From contig JALRJZ010000002.1 of assembly GCA_023261045.1 (NCBI GenBank), positions 1 through 56,099 on the forward strand: a stretch of DNA of 56,099 nt, written 5' to 3'. Made by a program: the position numbers and the translations under genes. Origin of the DNA: Akkermansiaceae bacterium. Its GTDB lineage: Bacteria > Verrucomicrobiota > Verrucomicrobiia > Verrucomicrobiales > Akkermansiaceae. Below, in pieces: positions 1 to 8,890 of the stretch (position 1 is the first letter of the stretch; every line of letters begins with the position of its first letter). The notes under the pieces were generated by a model. It had not been told where the DNA came from and did not search any database. It worked only from the letters and a program-made list of their open reading frames with translations.

Positions 1-2
1 TC

Positions 3-1240
3 ATTCTCGGTGTGGTTCTAGCCATTGTGTTTGTGGCTCCGTTGTTTGAACAAGGGGCTCAGTCGCAGGCATGGAATCCCAAAGGAGCTTGGTTTAAGGG
101 TAATACCCACACTCATTCTCTCTGGAGTGATGGCAATGATTTCCCTGAGATGATAGTCGATTGGTATCAAAAGAGAGGATATGATTTTCTCGCGTTGTCC
201 GATCACAATACATTGAGCCGGGGTGAAAAATGGATGAGCGTGAAAGCCATTGAAAAGAGGCGTAAGGTCGGAGAAACAGGCACCTTAGCTCAATATTTGG
301 AGCGGTTTGGCAAAGAGTGGGTGGAGCTCAAAAGCGAAAATGATGACCAGCAGGTTAGGTTAAAAACTTTGGAAGAAATCCGGCCCCACTTTGACCGAAA
401 AGGGAAGTTCCTGCTCATTGAAGCAGAAGAGATTACCGATCGTTTTAAGCAGTTTCCTGTCCATATCAACGCCATCAATGTTGGTGAGGTGATTGAGCCT
501 CAAGGCGGAAGCTCTGTCGTGGAAACCATGCGGAACAACTTGAGAGCTGTCCAAGAGCAATCTGAGCGCCTAGGGCGTTCAATTTTGACCCATCTCAATC
601 ATCCAAATTTTCATTGGGGGGTCACTCCGCAGGAGCTCGCTGAAGTCCTTGAGGAGCAATTCTTTGAAGTTTATAATGGCCATCCTAGCATCAACCATTT
701 GGGCGACGACCAACGACCAGGGGATGAGGCGATTTGGGACATTGCCAATACTTTACGCCTTCTCGTTCATAATGCTCCGCCACTTTATGGAGTCGCCACG
801 GACGATTCCCATTATTATCACGGAGGAAATGTCTCGCCAGGGCGAGGGTGGGTCATGGTTTGGGCAGAAGAGCTCGAAGCAAATCAACTTGTTGAAGCGA
901 TGCAGCGAGGAGAATTCTATGCCTCCTCAGGTGTCGAATTAGAAAGAATTGAGGGGAACAAAAAGCACAAAGTCTTCAGATTGAGATCAAAGAAGTTGAG
1001 GGGGTCACCTACGAGACGAAGTTTATTGGTACTCGCATGGAAACGCCCGATCTTCCAGGGGAAGTGCTCGCCATTCGCGAAGGGGCGAGTCCTCAGTATC
1101 AATTTAAAGGAGATGAACTTTATGTCCGTGCCGTTGTGAGCTCATCGCGCGCGCATCCCAATCCCTCCTACGAGAATCAGCGCGAGCAAGCTTGGACGCA
1201 GCCGGTGGGTTGGCATCGCCACCTGAGCGCGCATGAGTGA
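3..1240 (+). CDS. PHP-domain phosphoesterase, 5' partial, frameshifted
   Basis: This is a secreted protein of the PHP (polymerase and histidinol phosphatase) metal-dependent phosphoesterase superfamily. The N-terminus has a hydrophobic stretch (LAIVFVAPLF), and metal-ligand motifs follow: THTHSLWSDG near residue 33 and SDHN near residue 63. HLNHPNFHWG and ATDDSHYYHGG are later likely metal or active-site segments. The frame is open to the left edge; the first visible start, GTG at 12, would leave a signal peptide without basic residues, so the true start probably lies outside the window. The frame used up to about 950 would run on to a stop at 1139 with implausible sequence. The natural continuation (KAQSLQIEIKEVEG, then GEVLAIREGA) is in the -1 frame from about 962 and ends at TGA 1240. 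One extra A in the A5 run at 960-964 would restore a single frame. Substrate is unknown. Confidence 0.8.
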
Positions 1241-1313
1241 AGCTAGCTCCTTGTTTTGCGGATGCTGATCATTCCGGATCAAGGGTGACACTCAGCAGTC
1301 TAGCTGCGGTCAC

Positions 1314-2516
1314 TTACAGGGTGTCTAGAGACGGGGGGCTGATCGCAGGATCCGTATCTGCGGTGTAGTCTACACCATCTAAGCCGAAGCCAAAAAGCTT
1401 AAGAAACTCTTCTTGATACCCAGCAAAATCAGTAAGTTCCTCGATGGTTTGCGTGGAGACTTTCTCCCACGCAGTGGCGACTGCGGTTTGAATTTCTTCG
1501 GTCATTTCCCAGTCATCAACACGAATTCTTCCCTGGTCGTCGACTTCGATGGTTTCGGCATAGAGGCGCTCTGCAAACAAGCGCTGCATTTGCTCGATAC
1601 ATCCTTCGTGGGTCCCTCTGGCTTTCATTTCCTTATAAAGTACTGAAATGTAGAGTGGCACGACGGGAATTGCGGAGCTCGCCTGTGTGACCAGAGCTTT
1701 ATTGACCGAGACAAAGGCTGAACCGTTGAGGTCTTCAGACAGCTTTGATTGAATCCGAGCACACGCGGCTTCGACGTCTTTTTTGGCCTGTCCGATGGTG
1801 CCATCGGTATAAATAGGCCAAGTGAGTTCTGGCCCGATGTAGGAATAGGCAACAGTCTTAACGCCATCGGCGAGAACGTTTGCTTCAGAAAGGGCATTGA
1901 TCCAAAGCTCCCAGTCATCACCACCCATCACTTTGATCGTGTGGGCAATTTCCTCTTCGGTTGCGGCCCCGATGGTGACTTCCTCCACCTCACCTTTATC
2001 GGTGTTGAGTGTTTTGTTGGTGTAGTCACCTCCTGTTGTTTTTAAAACAGATTTATACACCTCTCCGGTATCTGGATCGGTTCGTCTCGGTGAGGCTAAG
2101 CTGTAGACAACAAGATCTACCTTTCCTCCCATCTCATTTTGAATGATTTCAATCGCTTGAGCTTTCAACTCATGTGAAAACGCGTCTCCGTTGAGACTCT
2201 TGGCAAAAAGACCTTCAGCAGTTGCCGCTTTTTCGAAGGCAGCTGTGTTGTACCACCCAGCACTTCCTGGTCTCTTTTCGCTTCCTGGTTTTTCAAAGAA
2301 GAGACCGAGTGTTTTTGCTCCTGAGCCAAAAGCCGGAACGATTCGCGACGCGAGCCCGTAGCCAGCGGAGGCCCCAATGACTAAGACACTCTTTGGGCCG
2401 TTTGCGAGCGGCCCCTGAGACTTAACGTAGTCAATCTGTTCCTGAACATGAGCTGCGCAACCATCTGGATGAGAAGTCGTGCAGATGAAACCGCGGATTT
2501 TTGGTTGAATGATCAT
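1314..2516 (-). CDS. fabV: Trans-2-enoyl-CoA / enoyl-ACP reductase FabV
   Basis: Predicted cytosolic NADH-dependent enoyl reductase of the FabV/TER family, which catalyses the last step of the fatty-acid elongation cycle or reduces crotonyl-CoA. At 400 residues it has the usual family length. The sequence shows the N-terminal block MIIQPKIRGFICTTSHP, a nucleotide-binding GASAGYGL at 48-55, and the catalytic Y-x8-K signature with Y236 and K245 (IYTDGTIGQAKK). The stretch VDLVVYSLASPRRTDP is typical of the family. It is monocistronic in appearance: about 100 bases separate its start from the sulfatase upstream, and it converges on the PHP gene. FabV is often the triclosan-insensitive enoyl reductase; whether it is the only one here cannot be judged from this window. 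Family assignment is strong. Confidence 0.96.
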   Translation of the reverse strand: MIIQPKIRGFICTTSHPDGCAAHVQEQIDYVKSQGPLANGPKSVLVIGASAGYGLASRIVPAFGSGAKTLGLFFEKPGSEKRPGSAGWYNTAAFEKAATAEGLFAKSLNGDAFSHELKAQAIEIIQNEMGGKVDLVVYSLASPRRTDPDTGEVYKSVLKTTGGDYTNKTLNTDKGEVEEVTIGAATEEEIAHTIKVMGGDDWELWINALSEANVLADGVKTVAYSYIGPELTWPIYTDGTIGQAKKDVEAACARIQSKLSEDLNGSAFVSVNKALVTQASSAIPVVPLYISVLYKEMKARGTHEGCIEQMQRLFAERLYAETIEVDDQGRIRVDDWEMTEEIQTAVATAWEKVSTQTIEELTDFAGYQEEFLKLFGFGLDGVDYTADTDPAISPPSLDTL

Positions 2517-2616
2517 AGATAATTGGTCGCTATTCTTTCGTCTCTGACACGAAATCCAAGCTCAACCTCGATGTTTCTCTCGCGATCAGGCCAGGGGTGT
2601 CAGCGGTCGTGATTTC

Positions 2617-4806
2617 TTAGAGGCCGAATTCCTTGAGCTTTGGCTCGATTGCTTCAGCCCATATCTCGTACCCTTTCTCACTCAAGTGCAGAAGATCGGG
2701 CATAATTTCCCGAGGAAGAGAGCCATCTTTTGCGAGGAACTTTTCGGAAATATCCAGATAATGAATGCGCTTACCGTTGTGAAACTTCGAGATGTGTTCA
2801 TTGATGGCGACATTGATTTTGCGAAGCGTGTCATTTGCTTGAGCGCCACGAGGGAAGACCCCTAAAAGAAGAATTTTTGTTTCTGGGCAACGAGCGCGGA
2901 TGGTTGAAATGATCCGCCCAATTCCGTCTGCTGTTTCGGAAGGATCTTGTTGGGAGTGACCGGTATTGTTCGTTCCGATCATGACGACGGCCGCTTTCGC
3001 CTTCTTCTGTTTGGCCAAGTTTCCATGGTTGAGACGCCAAATGACTTGTTCGGTGCGATCGCCTGAGATTCCTAGATTGAGCGTTTTGCGCTTACCATAA
3101 TATTTGTTCCAAACTCCTTGGCCTTTGCCCTCCCAGCCCTGAGTAATTGAGTCACCGATAAAGATGAGATCATGGCTTTGAGATTGCGCCTTTTGATTCA
3201 TTTCTTCGTGTCGCTTCATCTTCCAGTCACCTTTTTTGGGCGCGGCAGGCATGACTGCGGAGTGAGCACGATATTTTTTTCGCGTTTGCTCTAGCTGAGC
3301 TTTGAGGCGTTCTAGGGTGAGCGTATAGGCAGGGTCTTGGTGGACAGATTTTAATTCCTTCGGGTCTTTCTTGAGGTCAAAGAGTTGATATTCCTTTGTT
3401 TTGGGCACCCAAAAAAGTTTCATCTCTTCGGTTCGAATTCCATCATGTGCAGCAACGCGATGCGTCGCTTCACCGTAGTAGGTATAGTAGACTGCATCTC
3501 GCCATTGATCTGGCTTTTTCCCAGCAGACTTAAAGAGGGGGACAAGCGAAGACCCCTGCATGTCGGCGGGGATTTGAGCACCTGCGAGCTCAAGGAAGGT
3601 GGGGGCGTAATCGATGTTTTGAATGAGTGCTTTGGACACCGAACCAGGCTGGATGGTTCCTGGCCAACGGACGACAAAGGGCATCATGAATGACTCCTCG
3701 AACATCCAACGTTTATCGTACCATCCATGTTCACCTAGATAGAACCCTTGGTCAGACGAGTAGATCACGATTGTGTTTTTCGCGAGACCAGTGGAATCAA
3801 GATGATCAAGAATCTTAGCGATTCCTTCGTCCATGGAACGAATGACGCGTAAGTAGTCTTTAATATAGCGCTGGTACTTCCACTGAGTAATCGCCTTCTG
3901 GTCCATCTTGCCAGCGTTCATATCATCGATGAATTTTTGATTCTCATCGTCATAGGCTGCAAAGTGGATTTTTTGATCTTCTTTGGAGAGCCGCTGGTAT
4001 TCCCCATTTTTTAATCCACCAAGGAAGTGTTCAGGGAAAAGGTTTTTGCCCTCAAATTTCATATCCCATCCCCAGTACATGTGATCCCCGATGCCCATGG
4101 CATGTTCTTTGAGCACGGATGAGCGGTTTTGATAATCGTCGAAAAGAGTGGGGGGCTCAGGGAGAGTCATTCCATCAAAGAGATCGAGGTGCCGAAACGC
4201 AGGAGACCAATTGCGGTGAGGGGCTTTAAACTGCACCATGGCCATAAATGGGTTTTTTGACTCAGCGGCTTCTTTAAGCCAGGCGATTCCTTTTTCGGTG
4301 ACAAGGTCGTTGCAATGCCCCTGGAAACGCTTCCGGGTTTGATCCATCTGAATAAAATCAGGATTATAGTAGGAGCCTTGGCCCGGTAAAACCTCCCAAT
4401 AATCAAAGCCTACCGGATGTGAATGAAGGTGCCATTTGCCAATCATCGCAGTGGTGTAACCAACATCCCGTAGTAAGTTTGGGAAGGTTTGCTGGAGGCC
4501 GTCAAAGTAAGAAGAGTTGTTGTCGATAAAACCATTCAGATGAGAGTGTTTCCCTGTAAGAATATTTGCTCGAGACGGACCACAGATTCCATTTGCACAA
4601 AATGAGTGGTCAAAGCGCATCCCTTCGTTGGCAATTCGGTCAATGCCCGGAGTGGGCGCAATCTCATCGAAGAGTCCCCCGGGATAGCAGGAAATGGCAT
4701 TCGGAGAATGATCATCGGAAAAAAGGAACAAAATGTTGGGGCGCTCGGCCGCGTGAAGGCCAAGCAAGAGAGTGAAGCAACAGGACAAATATCTTCCAAA
4801 AAACAT
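2617..4806 (-). CDS. Secreted sulfatase fused to SGNH/GDSL hydrolase
   Basis: Two-domain exported enzyme of about 729 residues. The ATG at 4806 gives a conventional signal peptide (MFFGRYLSCCFTLLLGLHAA); a TTG at 4842 in the same frame would add 12 residues, and neither start has a clear ribosome binding site. The N-terminal part, up to about residue 500, is a type I sulfatase: metal aspartates in SDDHS (about 31-32) and the formylglycine motif C-G-P-S-R at about 75-79, later SSDQGFYLGEHGWYDKRWMFEES and LFDLKKDPKEL. A short basic linker leads to an SGNH hydrolase (about 545-729) with block I IGDSITQGW, glycine block ISGD, block III GTNN and the D-x-x-H dyad DLLH, resembling platelet-activating-factor acetylhydrolase-like esterases. 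It could remove both sulfate and acyl esters from one glycan. It is the third gene in a minus-strand run with the sulfatase and beta-helix genes upstream. Confidence 0.93.
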   Translation of the reverse strand: MFFGRYLSCCFTLLLGLHAAERPNILFLFSDDHSPNAISCYPGGLFDEIAPTPGIDRIANEGMRFDHSFCANGICGPSRANILTGKHSHLNGFIDNNSSYFDGLQQTFPNLLRDVGYTTAMIGKWHLHSHPVGFDYWEVLPGQGSYYNPDFIQMDQTRKRFQGHCNDLVTEKGIAWLKEAAESKNPFMAMVQFKAPHRNWSPAFRHLDLFDGMTLPEPPTLFDDYQNRSSVLKEHAMGIGDHMYWGWDMKFEGKNLFPEHFLGGLKNGEYQRLSKEDQKIHFAAYDDENQKFIDDMNAGKMDQKAITQWKYQRYIKDYLRVIRSMDEGIAKILDHLDSTGLAKNTIVIYSSDQGFYLGEHGWYDKRWMFEESFMMPFVVRWPGTIQPGSVSKALIQNIDYAPTFLELAGAQIPADMQGSSLVPLFKSAGKKPDQWRDAVYYTYYGEATHRVAAHDGIRTEEMKLFWVPKTKEYQLFDLKKDPKELKSVHQDPAYTLTLERLKAQLEQTRKKYRAHSAVMPAAPKKGDWKMKRHEEMNQKAQSQSHDLIFIGDSITQGWEGKGQGVWNKYYGKRKTLNLGISGDRTEQVIWRLNHGNLAKQKKAKAAVVMIGTNNTGHSQQDPSETADGIGRIISTIRARCPETKILLLGVFPRGAQANDTLRKINVAINEHISKFHNGKRIHYLDISEKFLAKDGSLPREIMPDLLHLSEKGYEIWAEAIEPKLKEFGL

Positions 4807-4886
4807 GGAGGCTAGTGTGGCGAGAATTCGATCAATCGCCAAGGAGGAAGATGGACGCTCAAATCAAATCCATTGATTTAACCATT

Positions 4887-6263
4887 TTAGAGCCCCGAGC
4901 GCTCTGAGGAAAAAACGTGACTCGGAGGTTGATTGGGGAGGGTCTTCTTCCACGCCTCGAGCTGAGATAAGAGCTTTCGAACAGTTTCGGGGTGCAATGC
5001 GGCGACTTCTTTTTGTTCTAAGGGATCATCGAGAAGATGGTAGAGTTCCTGATGAGCTCCATCTGCACTGAGCAGAAGTTTCCAAGGGCCGCTCACGATG
5101 GCGTAGGAAACCCAATGATAGGGAGAGCCTTTGGGGGCTGGATAGCGGCTTTGCATCTTCCAAAACAAGGGTTTGGCCCGCTGAGTAGATGAAGTCCCCT
5201 TGAGAACATCTACCTGGCTCAGGCCATCGGGGTGATAGCCCTTGGGAAGCTCGGCACAGGCGATTTCGCAGAGGGTAGGGAGAAGATCGACAGCTGAGAT
5301 TAACGAAGAGCGGTCAGTTTTTCCTGCTGGGATCTTGCCAGGCCAACGCGCAATAAAGGGGACATTGATGCCTCCCTCAAAGAGCGCGGATTTGTAACCT
5401 TTTCGGCCGTTGGTCGTGCCCTTGGCTGCCGCAATTCCCCAGCCAGCACCAGTCGCCGTATCATAAGTGAGAGCGAGTTCAGTCTTTGCTCGTGCTCGAG
5501 CAGGGCCATTGTCAGAGCTAAAAATAACTAAGGTATTTTCGGTGATTTTGAGTTGATCAAGAGTCTCGAGGACTGCGCCAATTCGATCATCAGCATGCGA
5601 GAGAACTGAAGCATAGATTTGATCTTCGCGGCTTTCTAGATTTCGAAAGCGCCATTCGTATTTGGGAATGGTGTGGAAGGGAGTGTGTGGCTCATGGATC
5701 CAGAGATTAACAAAGAAAGGTTGCTTTTTTTCGGCACAGATTTTGATGAATTCGATGGCCTGATTGGCATCTTCGTGGACGGGCATTTGCTCACCCGAAC
5801 AATTGAAAGCCCCGTAATGATCAAAGCCATACTGATCTGGAGTTGGGGAGTCAGGAATCATGTTATTTGCAAGGTGCCACTTTCCATAGTGCGCGGTGGC
5901 ATAACCGGCTTTTTGTAGAATCCGAGCGAGACTCGGTGCTTGAGGGTCAAGCCAATCAGGCATGTTGCGCTTTGCATTGCTGGAGACCCAAGCAAAGTGC
6001 CCATTAATATTGTAGCGAGCCGGGAAGTGACCTGTCATGACAGCGGTCCGACTGGGAGAGCAGACTCCACTCGCAACCGTAAAGCGCTGGAAGTCAGTTC
6101 CTTCTTGAGCAAGGCGATCAAGATGAGGAGTTTTGAGGTAAGGATGCCCGTGGCAAGAAAGGTCACCCCACCCCCAGTCATCTGCGAAGATAAAAAGAAT
6201 ATTTGGTTTGTCCGCGAATACTGGATGGAGAAAAAAAGTGAGGAGGAGTAGAGCAATGATCAT
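4887..6263 (-). CDS. Secreted arylsulfatase-family sulfatase
   Basis: Exported type I sulfatase of about 458 residues that should hydrolyse a sulfate ester on a carbohydrate. It begins with a signal peptide (MIIALLLLTFFLHPVFA). Metal-binding aspartates lie in FADDWGWGD (about 28-29), the formylglycine precursor is in C-S-P-S-R at about 68-72, and further family motifs are HYGKWHLANN, HEPHTPFH and SSDNGPARARA. The start is ATG 6263 (TTG at 6266 just before it), preceded by an AAAGGA Shine-Dalgarno-like sequence at about 10 bases. It lies about 30 bases downstream of the beta-helix gene and about 80 bases upstream of the sulfatase-SGNH fusion start region's gene end, so co-transcription is likely. 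The sequence resembles N-acetylgalactosamine-6-sulfatase/arylsulfatase A types, but the substrate cannot be assigned. Activation needs a formylglycine-generating enzyme encoded elsewhere. Confidence 0.95.
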   Translation of the reverse strand: MIIALLLLTFFLHPVFADKPNILFIFADDWGWGDLSCHGHPYLKTPHLDRLAQEGTDFQRFTVASGVCSPSRTAVMTGHFPARYNINGHFAWVSSNAKRNMPDWLDPQAPSLARILQKAGYATAHYGKWHLANNMIPDSPTPDQYGFDHYGAFNCSGEQMPVHEDANQAIEFIKICAEKKQPFFVNLWIHEPHTPFHTIPKYEWRFRNLESREDQIYASVLSHADDRIGAVLETLDQLKITENTLVIFSSDNGPARARAKTELALTYDTATGAGWGIAAAKGTTNGRKGYKSALFEGGINVPFIARWPGKIPAGKTDRSSLISAVDLLPTLCEIACAELPKGYHPDGLSQVDVLKGTSSTQRAKPLFWKMQSRYPAPKGSPYHWVSYAIVSGPWKLLLSADGAHQELYHLLDDPLEQKEVAALHPETVRKLLSQLEAWKKTLPNQPPSHVFSSERSGL

Positions 6264-6293
6264 CAATGATTGGTCCTTTCTCTGAATTCTATT

Positions 6294-8747
6294 TCAAGGG
6301 TGAGAGGTCCATAGGCGCATGCCGATTCCAGGACGAGTCGGCAAGGAGAGTTTGGCTGACCCTCGAGAGCCTTTTTGATAGATTCCATTTGTTTCTGGCG
6401 TGGGCAAAGTAAGGCGCTCAAGTTTGCCATCAACACATCTCCATTCGTTTTGATCGAATTGGAACGTCTCCGGACGAGTTTGAGGACCAATGTTGACTGG
6501 AGCGGCAAGGTTTTGTGAATGGAAGATCACGAGATTGTTTTCAAATCGGCCGTCCTGACAGAGGCTGAGGCGCTGATCAGTGTTTTCTTGGAGGATGCGA
6601 GCAATCCATCGTTTAGGCTCAAGGATTGTATTATTGCGAACAACAGCACCCTTCACTCCGACAAAGGCGATAGGAGCAAGAGAGCCTTCGAAAAAGCAGT
6701 CTTGAACCACAAGGTTAGAGGCTTCGGATGAAGCCTCTTGTGGGCGAAAGTAAGCGGCACCAGTACTACCGCCAAGGTTCAAGGAACGTCCTCCAGCATG
6801 TTTAAAACGGCAGCGCGTTATTCTGATTTCTCTGCTTCCGCCTTTGGCTTGGACTCCATTTGCCGCGATTGCATTTTCTTGATGTTCAAAATGGCATCCC
6901 GAAATGATGCCCTCATGACAGCCCACGAGGTCGATCCCTGAACCGCCTTTTCCCCATTGTTTGAGGTGGCAGTCTTGAATCTTGAAGTTTTGAACACCGG
7001 AGAGTTTGATCCCGTCATGATTTCCTGTGCTTCCGATGTCTTGAATCCTTAAGCCATCTAGGAGAATGTGATGAGCTGGTGAATCGAAACTACCTCCGTC
7101 ATCGATGTTGAGTCCATTAAAGCTCGTACCTTTGATCGTTAAGTAACGAAGGGAAAGATGCTGTGGTTGCTCAAAATGCAAACCAGAATTCCCTGCCTGG
7201 ATGATGGGTGGGTCCTTGAGTTTGGCTGCTGATAAGGTGATGGGTTGGCTCGCTGTCCCATGGAGTTTGTTGAGAGAAATGCCTCCCTTATAGTTTCCTC
7301 CATTTATCAAGATCGTGGTGCCTGGCTTCGCGTTTTGAAGGGCTGAGAGGAGCTCTTGGCTGTTAGAGACTCGTGTGGTCGAGATCTCGGGCTGGCGCCA
7401 CCCATTGATCTGGTTGTCAGCAGTCATGGCAACATTTGACCCCTCAAGGGCCCAAACCGCGAATTGAGGTGGTCCACTTTGCCGGGGGCTAGGGCAATCA
7501 AACTGGTTGTCGGCAACAAAGATGTTCCCTTGGCAACGGATCGCCGCGACTCCACTGCCGACAAAATGGTTTCCGATAAAATCTGCGTTGGCATCTTGAA
7601 AGACCATCACCAGAGGAGGCATTCCTCCTACGCGCTCCAGATGGTTTTCTTTGACCTGAACAGTCCATCCAGCCTGAATGCCAATACCAACAAGTTTCAG
7701 GGGCTTGATCGTATTCTTAAGAATGAGTGCTTCTCCATCTTCACACGCATCAAGCCCGATGGCTGCTGCTTGATTTTGGTAAATGGTATTGCCGATAATC
7801 GAGGGGCGAGCATTGCTCATGGCTCCGATCCCTGCCAAGCGGTTTTGGTAGCATTCATTTTCAAAAATGATCGGAGCGGATTGATCTCGGCAACCAATCC
7901 CTGCCATTCCATTGTTGTAACAACGATTTTTAAAGATTCGGGGTTCAGTATGAGCCATCCGGACTCCGATACCAGCGCGGCGATTTTCGTAGCAAGTGTT
8001 TTCAAAGACATCCGGAGTGGCCCCCTCGCGGATTCCGATCCCAGCGCGGACATTTTTAAAACAATGATTATGTGAAATGATGGGAGAAGAATTTCGGCAT
8101 CCGATTCCGGCCCTGAGGTTTTGCCAACAAGAATTCTCGCTCACCTTGGCCACCGCTCTGTTAGCGATTCCAATTCCACCCCCCATGTTACGAAAGATCC
8201 AATTATTAGAAATCGTGGCCTTGCTCGGGCCAATCACTCCGATACCGGCAAAGCCATTATCATGAACGAGACAGTTTCGCACAGTGGCTGTGACGCCACT
8301 GATTGAAATCGCAGATGAATTGTTCTCTGTGCCAACAGCGCCATGGTTGTCAGCGAGGTTTTCTCCCCGTTGCTCGTGGTGTTGATCAAATTCTTCCTGA
8401 TTAAAAACCCCTGCTCCCGTGATGCTCATTCCGTCTAGAGTGGCTCCTTCTAGGAGGGTCACTGCTGGCGCTTTACCCTGACTATCAATGATTGTCGCTT
8501 CAGCCCGTGCGAGTCCAATTTCCCCTTTCTCAGCATCACCCTTTGTCTGGAGGGTGACCCCTTCGGGAATCACGAGTTGTTCGTGATAGCGACCGGGTGC
8601 GACGATGACAACATCACCTGGTTTGGCGGTGTTCAGCGCGCTCTGTAGATTGGGGAATTGGCCTGGAGCCGTGATTTCCGCTCCAAATGAAGGAAGCATT
8701 AAGAGCAATGGGCAGAGTTTGCGTAGAAGGCTTTGAGAGCAAAACAT
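6294..8747 (-). CDS. Secreted right-handed parallel beta-helix protein
   Basis: Exported protein of about 817 residues with a signal peptide ending near LPSFGA. ATG 8747 is preferred over an in-frame TTG at 8756. The first half has a leading pectate-lyase-like turn (ITAPGQFPNLQSALNTAKPGDVVIVAPGRYHE) and then eight or nine tandem beta-helix coils of about 22-23 residues, each with a conserved A-G-I-G core (RAGIGCR, RAGIGIRE, RAGIGVRM, MAGIGCRD, LAGIGAMS). This is NosD/CASH-type architecture. The second half restarts with another helix (SNSQELLSALQNAKPGTTILINGGNY, then GTASQPITLSA), typical of polysaccharide-lyase-like or chondroitinase-B-like helices; no catalytic residues can be assigned with confidence. 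It is the promoter-proximal gene of the sulfatase run and divergent from the symporter, so binding or cleavage of a polysaccharide is a reasonable inference. Confidence 0.88.
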   Translation of the reverse strand: MFCSQSLLRKLCPLLLMLPSFGAEITAPGQFPNLQSALNTAKPGDVVIVAPGRYHEQLVIPEGVTLQTKGDAEKGEIGLARAEATIIDSQGKAPAVTLLEGATLDGMSITGAGVFNQEEFDQHHEQRGENLADNHGAVGTENNSSAISISGVTATVRNCLVHDNGFAGIGVIGPSKATISNNWIFRNMGGGIGIANRAVAKVSENSCWQNLRAGIGCRNSSPIISHNHCFKNVRAGIGIREGATPDVFENTCYENRRAGIGVRMAHTEPRIFKNRCYNNGMAGIGCRDQSAPIIFENECYQNRLAGIGAMSNARPSIIGNTIYQNQAAAIGLDACEDGEALILKNTIKPLKLVGIGIQAGWTVQVKENHLERVGGMPPLVMVFQDANADFIGNHFVGSGVAAIRCQGNIFVADNQFDCPSPRQSGPPQFAVWALEGSNVAMTADNQINGWRQPEISTTRVSNSQELLSALQNAKPGTTILINGGNYKGGISLNKLHGTASQPITLSAAKLKDPPIIQAGNSGLHFEQPQHLSLRYLTIKGTSFNGLNIDDGGSFDSPAHHILLDGLRIQDIGSTGNHDGIKLSGVQNFKIQDCHLKQWGKGGSGIDLVGCHEGIISGCHFEHQENAIAANGVQAKGGSREIRITRCRFKHAGGRSLNLGGSTGAAYFRPQEASSEASNLVVQDCFFEGSLAPIAFVGVKGAVVRNNTILEPKRWIARILQENTDQRLSLCQDGRFENNLVIFHSQNLAAPVNIGPQTRPETFQFDQNEWRCVDGKLERLTLPTPETNGIYQKGSRGSAKLSLPTRPGIGMRLWTSHP

Positions 8748-8890
8748 GGAGAGCAATGAAAGAGTCGTAGGTCAGTTTGCAGAAACAGGGACCGGAGGGC
8801 AATGATCCAATTTCTCTACTTTGCAGTCATGCCCGATTTCGTGAGAAGGATAGGTTTAGACCTGTCCCAAGAAATCTGTTAGTGATCGGT
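8748..8890. promoter_or_regulatory. Divergent intergenic region, beta-helix/sulfatase run versus symporter
   Basis: This stretch of about 143 bases separates two oppositely transcribed units and must hold promoters for both if the starts at 8747 and 8891 are correct. No convincing -35/-10 pair or palindromic operator was seen. A longer symporter reading frame from 8777 exists but its extra 38 residues are hydrophilic and unlike the family. Confidence 0.35.

Noticed and set aside
1241-1313. Possible hairpin terminator between the PHP and fabV genes
   Set aside because: Only a 5-bp TGATC/GATCA pairing is present and no T tract follows on either strand.
7464-8075. 203-codon plus-strand open frame within the beta-helix gene
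   Set aside because: It mirrors the repetitive coils on the other strand, gives Ser/Asp-rich sequence without motifs, and the minus-strand frame is clearly coding.
7900-8330. Repeated DNA resembling a CRISPR-like or satellite array
   Set aside because: Repeats are imperfect, spaced by codon-constrained units of about 66-69 bases and explained by protein coils.
8777-8890. N-terminal extension of the symporter from 8777
   Set aside because: The 38 extra residues are polar and unlike the family; the first membrane helix starts right after ATG 8891.
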